45,190 bases of DNA from CAYNMC01 sp964398365. GTDB taxonomy: Bacteria > Patescibacteriota > Microgenomatia > UBA1400 > CAYNMC01. Positions 24,297 through 30,628 of the stretch are shown here, piece by piece. The DNA is taken from assembly GCA_964398365.1 (NCBI GenBank), contig CAYNMC010000011.1:1-45190 (forward strand), written 5' to 3'. The position numbers were made by a program, and so were the translations under genes. Within the stretch, counting starts at the first letter, position 1. Each line of letters begins with the position of its first letter. Below the pieces are notes generated by a model. It searched no databases. It worked only from the letters and a program-made list of their open reading frames with translations, and was not told where the DNA came from.

Positions 24297-25165
24297 AGTT
24301 CTTTAATTTGATTTTTGACCACGCTGGGTTTTTTCTTGATTAAAGCAAGGTAATTAGCCGTCGTGTTGAGGCGTTTATGGCCAGCCAATTGCGCCACTTT
24401 TTCTAGGGGAACACCGGCAAGCAGCTGATAATAAATCCAGGTATGGCGCAGGCTGTTTAAGGAAGCATTTTTGACTTCTGCCTTTTGAAAACAACGCATG
24501 AGGATCATCGTGAGGTTGCGGATTAATAAAGGCGTGTCATTTTTGGTGATAAATAGATTGGTATGTTTACTTTTTGGTCTTGTTTTAAGATAACGGGTTA
24601 AAGCCAGTTTAAGTGAAGGAGTTAAAGGGATTTCTCTTTGGGGAAGTTGTTGATTGGCACGAATGATCAGTTTATCTTTTTTAATATCGTTTAACGTCAG
24701 CTTAGCCACTTCACTTACCTTCAAGCCAGTTTGTAAAAAAATTTCCACAAGCGCTGCCGTACGGGGATTATGGCGGCAGGTATCGCGTAAGGCGCGATAC
24801 TCCATCCGGGAAAGAATCCTTGGCTGCTTTTTTGAAATTTTAGGGCTTTGAATATCTTTTAAAGGATTAGAATTTATTAACTTTTGCGCTTCAAGGAAAC
24901 GGAAAAAACTTCTGAAGGCATTAAATTTTCTGGCTAAAGAGATCGCCGAGTAACCATGATGTTGGAGTTTTTTTTGAAAATCAAGAAAATGCTGCGAATT
25001 AACTTGCGTCCAATTTTTGATTTTTTGGGTTTTTAAAAACTGGAGCAATTGTTTAAGATCGGTTAGATATGCTACAATGGTAGCTTGAGATAATTTTTGG
25101 CGTCCCAGAACCTCTTTAAAAAAATTATATGTTTGTTCAAGTTCAAGACCTTCTGCAGCAATCAT
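24293..25165 (-). CDS. XerC/XerD-type tyrosine recombinase with altered catalytic residues
   Basis: The 290-residue protein has the SAM-like N-terminal core-binding domain (TIVAYLTDLKQLLQFLKTQ, ARKFNAFRSFFRFLEAQKL) and the phage-integrase catalytic domain. The box I motif reads QTGLKVSEVAKL, with Lys where the family has Arg. The HxxR motif reads NSLRHTWIY, with Asn in place of the first His but Arg kept. AGHKRLNTTANYL keeps the late His and the Tyr nucleophile. Xer recombinases resolve chromosome dimers; two catalytic changes suggest altered or reduced activity, or a different role. Its stop overlaps the convergent lepA stop by four bases (TTAG). Upstream it has no clear Shine-Dalgarno site. 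Confidence 0.85.
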   Translation of the reverse strand: MIAAEGLELEQTYNFFKEVLGRQKLSQATIVAYLTDLKQLLQFLKTQKIKNWTQVNSQHFLDFQKKLQHHGYSAISLARKFNAFRSFFRFLEAQKLINSNPLKDIQSPKISKKQPRILSRMEYRALRDTCRHNPRTAALVEIFLQTGLKVSEVAKLTLNDIKKDKLIIRANQQLPQREIPLTPSLKLALTRYLKTRPKSKHTNLFITKNDTPLLIRNLTMILMRCFQKAEVKNASLNSLRHTWIYYQLLAGVPLEKVAQLAGHKRLNTTANYLALIKKKPSVVKNQIKEL

Positions 25166-25259
25166 AAAGCTTAAGATGTTAATAAATAATTAATTCAGAT
25201 AAGTTTTTATTATATTAATTATCCAAAAAGGAATTATAAAGGAGGTAAGCAGAAAGTCA

Positions 25260-25610
25260 ATGAAAAAAAGTTGGCGGTTTTTACTTCTAGCACTGAGTTT
25301 ATTTTTGATTTTTAATTTTAGTAAAAATTTGTGGCAATGGCCACAGGCAAGAAAAAGACTTGAGGAAACCCAAAAAAAACTTCAAGCGCTTAAATTAAAA
25401 AATTGGCAGCTGCAGCAAGAAAAAAAGCGGCGTGAGAGCCCAGAGTTTATTGAGGAGGAGATTCGCAACAAGTTATTGATGACCAAAGAAGGAGAAACAA
25501 TCGTGGTGTTACCAGAGGAAATTTTTCCCAAAGTGGCTTCTGCTTCTGTTAATCAAGAAGAAAAAACCGAGAAGCCAGCGTGGCGGCAATGGTGGGAGCT
25601 TTTTAATTGA
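25260..25610 (+). CDS. FtsB/DivIC-like septum formation initiator
   Basis: The protein has 116 residues: a short basic N-terminus, one membrane helix (residues 6-24, FLLLALSLFLIFNFS), a coiled coil (ARKRLEETQKKLQALKLKNW) and IEEEIRNKLLMTKEGETIVVLPE, the end of the FtsB/DivIC pattern where a short C-terminal strand follows the coiled coil. In other bacteria this protein joins FtsL and FtsQ in the divisome. AAGGAGG lies 14 bases before the ATG, which is long, so the spacing is unusual. FtsB and DivIC cannot be told apart here. Confidence 0.8.
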   Translation: MKKSWRFLLLALSLFLIFNFSKNLWQWPQARKRLEETQKKLQALKLKNWQLQQEKKRRESPEFIEEEIRNKLLMTKEGETIVVLPEEIFPKVASASVNQEEKTEKPAWRQWWELFN

Positions 25611-25623
25611 GATTTTTGAAGGG

Positions 25624-25697
25624 TGTCAGAGGTGGGATTTGAACCCACGACCTCCGGGTTATGAATCCGGTGCTCTAACCAACTGAGCTACCCTGAC
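25624..25697 (-). tRNA. tRNA-Met(CAT)
   Basis: The minus strand folds into a normal cloverleaf: acceptor GTCAGGG with CTCTGAC, D-arm GCTC/GAGC, anticodon loop TTCATAA, and T-arm GTGGG TTCAAAT CCCAC. The discriminator is A and CCA is not encoded. The anticodon stem (CCGGA/CCCGG) has an A-C mismatch at the pair next to the loop. Elongator Met is the likely identity; tRNA-Ile with a modified CAT anticodon is a less likely alternative. Confidence 0.9.
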
Positions 25698-25753
25698 AAA
25701 AAATAGGCCAATTTCTGCTCATAAACTCAAACGGCAAAATTTGAAGCTTAATC

Positions 25754-25783
25754 TTGCCTTGGTTTATATTTTAAGTTTATAAT
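25754..25783 (+). promoter_or_regulatory. Plus-strand promoter-like site before the tRNA-like element
   Basis: TTGCCT (25754-25759) is followed after 18 bases by TATAAT (25778-25783). Thirteen bases (TATAATTTAGCTT) are repeated exactly at 25793-25805, giving a second -10-like box 15 bases on. What plus-strand RNA it would make is not known; trpS follows 130 bases later. Confidence 0.35.
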
Positions 25784-25805
25784 TTAGCTTATTATAATTT
25801 AGCTT
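25778..25805 (+). repeat. 13-base tandem direct repeat containing -10 boxes
   Basis: TATAATTTAGCTT occurs at 25778-25790 and 25793-25805 with two bases between. Each copy holds a perfect TATAAT. Confidence 0.7.
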
Positions 25806-25818
25806 TGAATTGTTAGGT

Positions 25819-25894
25819 TGGTAGCGGGTTCTAGGTAACGCTCCTAGATTAAATGAGGTTATGAGCCTCACGGGATACTTACCCCCCACCCGCT
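25819..25894 (-). ncRNA. tRNA-like cloverleaf with CAT anticodon loop, abnormal T-arm, encoded CCA
   Basis: On the minus strand AGCGGGT and ACCCGCT form a perfect seven-pair acceptor stem, followed by A and CCA. Inside are a GGG/CCC D-like stem, a five-pair stem TGAGG/CCTCA with the loop CTCATAA exactly as in Met and fMet tRNAs, and a six-pair stem TCTAGG/CCTAGA with a seven-base loop AGCGTTA. Total is 76 bases with CCA, the size of a tRNA. It lacks the TTC T-loop, the D-loop GG and has one extra T-stem pair. A TATAAT box (25907-25912, minus strand) ends 12 bases before its 5' end. It could be a divergent tRNA, a decaying one, or a structured RNA read from either strand. Confidence 0.55.
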
Positions 25895-25906
25895 GTTTAT
25901 AAAATT

Positions 25907-25912
25907 ATTATA
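25907..25912 (-). promoter_or_regulatory. -10 box (TATAAT) ahead of the tRNA-like element
   Basis: The minus-strand TATAAT ends 12 bases before the first base of the cloverleaf, so RNA would begin about five bases upstream of it, a normal arrangement for tRNA genes. tRNA-Met lies further along on the same strand and could be co-transcribed. Confidence 0.4.
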
Positions 25913-25922
25913 ACATCTTTGC

Positions 25923-25928
25923 TAAAAT
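25923..25928 (+). promoter_or_regulatory. -10 box (TAAAAT) for trpS, leaderless spacing
   Basis: TAAAAT is followed by TGAGCC and then the trpS ATG at 25935. The six-base gap predicts a leaderless mRNA. No Shine-Dalgarno sequence is present. Confidence 0.45.
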
Positions 25929-25934
25929 TGAGCC

Positions 25935-26945
25935 ATGCCTAAAAAGCGTGTTTTTTCTGGCACTCGGCCAACGGGCAAATTACACCTTGGCAACTACTTG
26001 GGAGCAGTTAAGGGTTATCTAGCTTTGCAAGAAAGGGCAGAATATGAATGTCTTTATATGGTAATGGACCTCCATGCGATTACTACTCCTTATGAAAAAA
26101 CTAAATTGGCTTCGATGACCAAGGAAATTGTTTTAAGTTATTTGGCGGCAGGTTTGGATCCCAAAAAGGCTATTATTACTGCCCAGTCTTTGGTGCCCGA
26201 GCATGTTTATTTGGCTTATTTATTTTCTTCAGTGATAAACGTGGCCCGCTTACAGCATTTACCTACTTTTAAAGATAAGGTAAAACAGTATCCAAAGCAT
26301 GTAACCTTGGCTCTTTTGGCTTATCCGGTGCTTATGGCTGCCGATATTCTTTTGTATAAAGCCGAGTTGGTACCCGCTGGTCTCGATCAAGAACCACATT
26401 TGGAAATAGCCCGGGAAATTGCTAGAAAAATGAATCTTGAATATGGAACGGATTTTCCTTTAGTTAAACGTTTTGTGACCACCACTGAGGCGGTTCCTAG
26501 TCTTTTGGGTGAAGGCAAAATGAGTAAGAGCAAAGAAGGTAGCTACATTAATCTTACTGATAGCTTAGCGGTAATTAAACAAAAACTGGCTGCTGTGCCT
26601 ACTGATAGCGGTCAAGGCAATTTTTTGCCTAAAAGTGGTAACCTGGTTAATCTCTTGACCTTGGTTGAAATTTTTGAAGGTAAAGCCAAAAGGAAATTTT
26701 ATGAAAATGAATATTTAGGCAAGGGAATTGGCTACGCTCAATTAAAAACAGAGTTGGCTTATGCTATTTATGAGCGCTTAAAACCAATTCAAGAAAACTA
26801 TCAAGCTTTACTGGCTAGACCGAGATATGTTGAGGAGGTAATGAAAACAGGTGCCAGCCAAGCGCGCATCTTAGCCAAAGAAACTCTAAAAGAAGTAAAA
26901 GAAAAAATGGGCTTTCTTGAATTTTTCAAAGCTTTTGGCCTTTAG
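25935..26945 (+). CDS. trpS: Tryptophanyl-tRNA synthetase
   Basis: Charges tRNA-Trp. The 336-residue length is typical. The class I signature HIGH appears as PTGKLHLGNYLG at residues about 12-23, and KMSKS as GKMSKSKEGSYI near 195. Other TrpRS motifs are MVMDLHAITTPY, the YPVLMAADILLYKAELVP region and the GLDQEPHLEIAREIARKMN segment. The C-terminal region YAQLKTELAYAIYERLKPI is also characteristic. It is monocistronic here, with a -10 box six bases before the ATG. No T-box or trp attenuator sequence is seen upstream. Confidence 0.97.
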   Translation: MPKKRVFSGTRPTGKLHLGNYLGAVKGYLALQERAEYECLYMVMDLHAITTPYEKTKLASMTKEIVLSYLAAGLDPKKAIITAQSLVPEHVYLAYLFSSVINVARLQHLPTFKDKVKQYPKHVTLALLAYPVLMAADILLYKAELVPAGLDQEPHLEIAREIARKMNLEYGTDFPLVKRFVTTTEAVPSLLGEGKMSKSKEGSYINLTDSLAVIKQKLAAVPTDSGQGNFLPKSGNLVNLLTLVEIFEGKAKRKFYENEYLGKGIGYAQLKTELAYAIYERLKPIQENYQALLARPRYVEEVMKTGASQARILAKETLKEVKEKMGFLEFFKAFGL

Positions 26946-26955
26946 GGCGAAACCT

Positions 26956-27297
26956 TTATTTCTCCACTTCACAAGGATTAAAAGTAAAATTATCAGGAAA
27001 ACGTCGAGGCAGGGTTTGATAAACGACATTATATGTTTGAGCTTCCCTTTTAACGTTTAAAGTGGCTGCCGGTACACCATTTTCATCAAATTTGATAACT
27101 CTTAAGGTTTTTTCTTCCGGAGAATTTTTAACATTAATAGAAAATTGACCATCTGAAACGTCAATTCCACTTTCGCGATGGTTAGAGTTATAATACTTGC
27201 ATAAAAGAGCAAGGAGTAATTCTATCATTTGGGGAGGAAGTTTTGTTTTTAAAAGACTTAAAGTTATTTCTTCGGGACAGGTTTCAGGATTGTTCAT
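26956..27297 (-). CDS. Hypothetical protein
   Basis: A 113-residue soluble protein with an N-terminal helical part (LSLLKTKLPPQMIELLLALL) and a beta-rich C-terminal half (QFSINVKNSPEEKTLRVIKF, GVPAATLNVKREAQTYNVVY). It has three Cys, two near the ends, and no membrane segment. I do not recognise a family. It is convergent with trpS (10 bases between stops). A TATGAT box on the minus strand (27307-27312) lies nine bases before the ATG. Coding status is supported by a good frame and that promoter, but is less sure than for its neighbours. Confidence 0.55.
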   Translation of the reverse strand: MNNPETCPEEITLSLLKTKLPPQMIELLLALLCKYYNSNHRESGIDVSDGQFSINVKNSPEEKTLRVIKFDENGVPAATLNVKREAQTYNVVYQTLPRRFPDNFTFNPCEVEK

Positions 27298-27349
27298 ACA
27301 ACTTCTATCATACTTTTAAAATTTTTGAAATCAAGAAGGAAAAAGTCAC

Positions 27350-27384
27350 AGCGGTAAAAGCGCTTCCGCTTGTCTTTTTCTTTT
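27350..27384 (+). terminator. Hairpin plus T-rich tract
   Basis: AGCGG (27350-27354) pairs with CCGCT (27366-27370) and is followed by TGTCTTTTTCTTTT. On the plus strand it could end read-through from trpS. The loop contains a self-complementary AAGCGCTT. Confidence 0.35.
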
Positions 27385-27662
27385 AAAATCTTTTTTTTAT
27401 GCTTAAGGTTTTAGATCATATCACTTCCAAGATGTTAAGAACCAAGGTGTTAAGGAACAAAGTTTGCTTTTGGTTCCATTTTTTCAACCCTTTTGCTCGT
27501 TTCCGCCTCCGTTCACTTCCGAGTTTAAGGAGAATTATTACATAAATCAACGCACGTGCTTTCGTTTATTGTAGTAATTTTTTGGGGAGAAGAGAAAAAG
27601 AGAAAGAAGAGTTGGCGTAACTTTTGGAGAGCAATTCTCTTTCACAAAAGAGAGAAAATTGA
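27385..27662 (+). other. Intergenic stretch without a gene before ftsH
   Basis: About 400 bases separate the hypothetical gene from ftsH. I see no credible reading frame. It holds an imperfect 15-base tandem repeat (CCAAGATGTTAAGAA then CCAAGGTGTTAAGGAA, 27427-27457), the T6 hairpin, a second imperfect hairpin at 27537-27578 (ATTAC/GTAAT, ATAAA/TTTAT) followed by six T, and an inverted repeat at 27632-27661. This is consistent with one or two small RNAs or a regulated leader. Confidence 0.4.
27454..27484 (+). terminator. Intrinsic terminator-like hairpin with T6
   Basis: GGAAC/GTTCC and AAAG/CTTT form a nine-pair stem with a two-base bulge and a TTTG loop, followed by A and six T. There is no plus-strand gene directly before it, so it may end a small RNA. 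Confidence 0.45.
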
Positions 27663-27668
27663 TATAAT
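27641..27668 (+). promoter_or_regulatory. ftsH promoter with overlapping inverted repeat
   Basis: TTCACA (27641-27646) and TATAAT (27663-27668) are separated by 16 bases. An inverted repeat (CAATT CTCTTT at 27632-27642; AAAGAG at 2747-52 of this kilobase and AATTG at 27657-27661) overlaps the -35 box and could be an operator. It is not the CIRCE sequence. Confidence 0.5.
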
Positions 27669-27706
27669 GATGATTAAACTTGTTGATTTAATGATTTAAA
27701 AAGAAA

Positions 27707-29632
27707 GTGAGTATGAGTAATCAGAAAAAGAAACTTAAAGAAAATCAACCGCTAAGCTTAAAGCAAAAAAACGGCTTACCAAAAAAAATGATTCGCCGTT
27801 TTGAAGTTATGATTTCTTTAAACCCCAAAAAAATTTTTCTTTGGTTGGTGATTGGTTTTTTCCTGATTTCTTTTTTACTTTCTTTGCGAGGACCGCTGCC
27901 GGTGGGCGAAAAAAAACTTTCTGAAGTTTTAGCGGACATTAAGGCTGAAAAAGTGGAGAAAATCGAAATTGAAGGCGACAATCTCTACGTTTATTACAAA
28001 ACTGAAACCAACCCTTTTCTTAGCCGTAAGGAAACTCAGGCGGCTTTTACAGAGCTTTTGAAAAATGCCGAGATTGATCCAACAAAGGTTAATTTTAAAG
28101 TTAAAGATCAATCATTAGCTAAAGCCTGGAGTGGCCTTTTGGAAGTGGTTTTGCCAATTGTTATTACGGCGGTAATTTTTTTATGGATTTTTCGCCAGAT
28201 GCGTGGTGCCCAAGACTCAATTTTTTCTTTTGGTAAGTCGCGGGCGAGACTTTTTGCCAAGGGTAAACAACAGGTGACTTTCAAAGACGTGGCTGGTGTA
28301 GATGAGGCTAAGAAAGAGTTAGAAGAAGTGGTTGATTTTCTTAAACATCCCAAAAAATATCAAGCTTTGGGTGCTCGAACACCCAAAGGCGTTTTGTTGG
28401 TGGGGCCCAGCGGTTGCGGGAAGACTTTATTGGCTAAAGCGGTGGCCGGTGAGGCTAATGTGCCCTTTTTTGCCATGGCAGGGAGCGAATTTATGGAAAT
28501 GTTGGTAGGTGTGGGAGCTTCAAGAACAAGAGATCTTTTTGAAAATGCGAAAAGGGCAGCACCCTCAATCATTTTTATTGATGAAATTGATGCCATTGGC
28601 AGAATCCGCGGTTTAGGCGTAGCTGGCGGTCATGATGAACGCGAGCAAACCCTGAATCAAATTTTGGTAGAGATGGATGGTTTTACTTCCAGCGATCACG
28701 TAGTGGTGATTGCTGCCACCAACAGGCCAGAATTACTTGATCCGGCTTTAGTAAGACCTGGTCGTTTTGACCGGCGCATCGTTGTTGATATGCCTGACTT
28801 TGACGGCAGAAAGGCAATTTTAGCCATTCACGCGAAGGGTAAACCTTTCGACAACGAGGTTGATTGGGAGAAGGTGGCCAAACGAACCGTGGGTTTCTCC
28901 GGCGCAGATTTAGAAAACATGCTTAACGAGGCGGCAATTGAGGCTGCCCGCAAAAATAAAAAAGCCATCGATATGGCTGATATCGAGGAAGCAGCCACTA
29001 AAGTGAAGTTGGGCCCGGAAAAAAAGAGACTTCAGACAGATTTTGATAAGAAAATGACTGCCTATCATGAAGCCGGTCACGCAGTGGTTACTTATTACTT
29101 GCCTAATATGGATATGGTTCATCGAATTTCCATTGTCTCCCGAGGACTAGCTTTGGGTTATACGCTTATTCCTCCGCGAAAGGATAGACTTCATGAAACC
29201 AAAAGCCATTTATTGGCCATGATCACTTCAATGCTGGGTGGCCGGGCGGCCGAGGAATTAATCTTTCAAGAATTTACGACCGGAGCAGCTTCGGATATTA
29301 CCCAAGCGACCAAAATTGCCCGCCAAATGGTAATTGAATTTGGAATGAGTGAACTTGGTCCGATTAACCTCGGCCCTCAGATGGATGTAACTGAATGGGG
29401 GCAAAGTTTTTATGAGCCTTCACCGGTTTCACCAGCAATGGCGGCAAAAATTGACCAGCAGGTGAAAAAAATTGTTGATGAAGCATACCAAAGGGCTTTA
29501 AGCATTCTTCAGAAAAATAAAGAAAAATTAGATACGGTGGCTCAAAAACTTATCACTCAGGAAACTTTAGAAGGAGAAGAGTTTGAAAAATTAATGCGAA
29601 CCTTAAAGCTTAAAAATCAGAATGACAAATAG
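27707..29632 (+). CDS. ftsH: ATP-dependent zinc metalloprotease FtsH
   Basis: Membrane-anchored AAA+ protease for quality control. Two membrane helices lie at about residues 43-62 (FLWLVIGFFLISFLLSL) and 145-165, with the FtsH outer domain between. The AAA domain has Walker A GPSGCGKT (about 232-240, where GPPGTGKT is usual), Walker B IIFIDEID, ATNRPELLDPALVRPGRFDRR, and the protease motif HEAGH at about 454-458, with the downstream Asp in FTTGAASDITQAT. Length of 641 is normal; the N-terminal extension before helix 1 is basic. An ATG at 27713 (two codons in) is as likely as the GTG at 27707. Leader from the predicted start is about 35 bases. The 5'-3' exonuclease gene follows after 13 bases. 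Confidence 0.96.
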   Translation: MSMSNQKKKLKENQPLSLKQKNGLPKKMIRRFEVMISLNPKKIFLWLVIGFFLISFLLSLRGPLPVGEKKLSEVLADIKAEKVEKIEIEGDNLYVYYKTETNPFLSRKETQAAFTELLKNAEIDPTKVNFKVKDQSLAKAWSGLLEVVLPIVITAVIFLWIFRQMRGAQDSIFSFGKSRARLFAKGKQQVTFKDVAGVDEAKKELEEVVDFLKHPKKYQALGARTPKGVLLVGPSGCGKTLLAKAVAGEANVPFFAMAGSEFMEMLVGVGASRTRDLFENAKRAAPSIIFIDEIDAIGRIRGLGVAGGHDEREQTLNQILVEMDGFTSSDHVVVIAATNRPELLDPALVRPGRFDRRIVVDMPDFDGRKAILAIHAKGKPFDNEVDWEKVAKRTVGFSGADLENMLNEAAIEAARKNKKAIDMADIEEAATKVKLGPEKKRLQTDFDKKMTAYHEAGHAVVTYYLPNMDMVHRISIVSRGLALGYTLIPPRKDRLHETKSHLLAMITSMLGGRAAEELIFQEFTTGAASDITQATKIARQMVIEFGMSELGPINLGPQMDVTEWGQSFYEPSPVSPAMAAKIDQQVKKIVDEAYQRALSILQKNKEKLDTVAQKLITQETLEGEEFEKLMRTLKLKNQNDK

Positions 29633-29645
29633 CCTTTGAGTTTTT

Positions 29646-30605
29646 ATGCGCTTGGTTCTTATTGATGGTCATGCGATTCTTCATCGGGCCTATCATGCTT
29701 ACCCTCCTTTGAGCACCGCCAAAGGTGAACTTACCGGTGCGGTTTACGGTTTTACTAATATCTTACTGACGGTTTTAGAAAAGTTAAAACCAGAGTATGT
29801 GGTCGTGGCTTTTGATAAGAAGGGACCAACTTTTCGTCATCAAAAATTTAAGGCTTATAAAATTGGCCGCAAACCGATGCCAGAAGAATTGGCAGCTCAA
29901 TTGCCACGAGTTCATGAGGTTGTCGCCGCCTTTAACATTCCTGTTTTTGAGGTAGAAGGTTACGAAGCCGATGATGTGATTGGTACCCTAGTTGAGCAGG
30001 CTAAAACCCTTAAGGTCAAAAATTTAGAAATGATCATTGTGACCGGTGATCAAGATGCGCTTCAGTTGGTTGAAGAAAAAGTAAAAGTTTATATGCCCGG
30101 CCGGGGCAAACAGCCGGCCCAGCTTTTTGATCCTCAGAGCGTGCGCTTGAAATATGGTGTCACGCCGGAGCAAATTATTGTTTTAAAGGCTTTAGCAGGC
30201 GATGCTTCAGATGGTATTCCAGGTGTCAAAGGTATTGGTGATAAGACCGCCGCCCAACTGATTAATCAATATCAAACCCTTGAGAATATTTATCGTCATT
30301 TAAAATTTTTACCGTCAACTCTCGCCCAAAAATTAAAAATTGATCGTCAGAATGCTTACTTATCAAGGGAATTAGCTACGATTGATAAACAGGTGCCGAT
30401 AAAATTGGTTTTAACTGACTGTCGTCTGAAAGATTATGATAAACAGAAAGTCTTAAATTTATTTGCAGAATTGGAATTTAAGAGCCTGCTGAAAAAACTG
30501 CCGGAGAATGGTTGGGAAAAGCAGTTAGAGGAGGTTTTTAGCGGAAGAAAATCTTTGAAGGAAAAAATAAAAACAGGGAAACAGATGGAACTTTTTAATA
30601 GTTAA
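29646..30605 (+). CDS. Stand-alone 5'-3' exonuclease (PolA N-domain-like)
   Basis: A flap and RNA-primer-processing nuclease of the PIN-like FEN/PolA group. Residues 1-175 have LVLIDGHAILHRAYHA, VAFDKKGPTFRHQKFKAYK, VEGYEADDVIGTLV and IVTGDQDALQLV, which hold the acidic metal ligands. Residues 180-250 are the helix-hairpin-helix region (LKALAGDASDGIPGVKGIGDKTAAQLI). There is no polymerase domain: the chain ends at 319 residues after LFAELEFKSLLKKL, so this is the isolated nuclease rather than full DNA polymerase I. Whether a separate Klenow-like gene exists cannot be seen here. It is close behind ftsH, likely in one transcript. Confidence 0.93.
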   Translation: MRLVLIDGHAILHRAYHAYPPLSTAKGELTGAVYGFTNILLTVLEKLKPEYVVVAFDKKGPTFRHQKFKAYKIGRKPMPEELAAQLPRVHEVVAAFNIPVFEVEGYEADDVIGTLVEQAKTLKVKNLEMIIVTGDQDALQLVEEKVKVYMPGRGKQPAQLFDPQSVRLKYGVTPEQIIVLKALAGDASDGIPGVKGIGDKTAAQLINQYQTLENIYRHLKFLPSTLAQKLKIDRQNAYLSRELATIDKQVPIKLVLTDCRLKDYDKQKVLNLFAELEFKSLLKKLPENGWEKQLEEVFSGRKSLKEKIKTGKQMELFNS

Positions 30606-30628
30606 AAATTGGTTAGAATTTTTTAAAA

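Noticed and set aside
25806..25900. Known riboswitch or T-box before trpS
   Set aside because: No T-box sequence, specifier loop or terminator is present. A purine-type three-way junction was considered, but core bases do not match. The minus-strand tRNA-like reading explains ACCA and the anticodon loop better.
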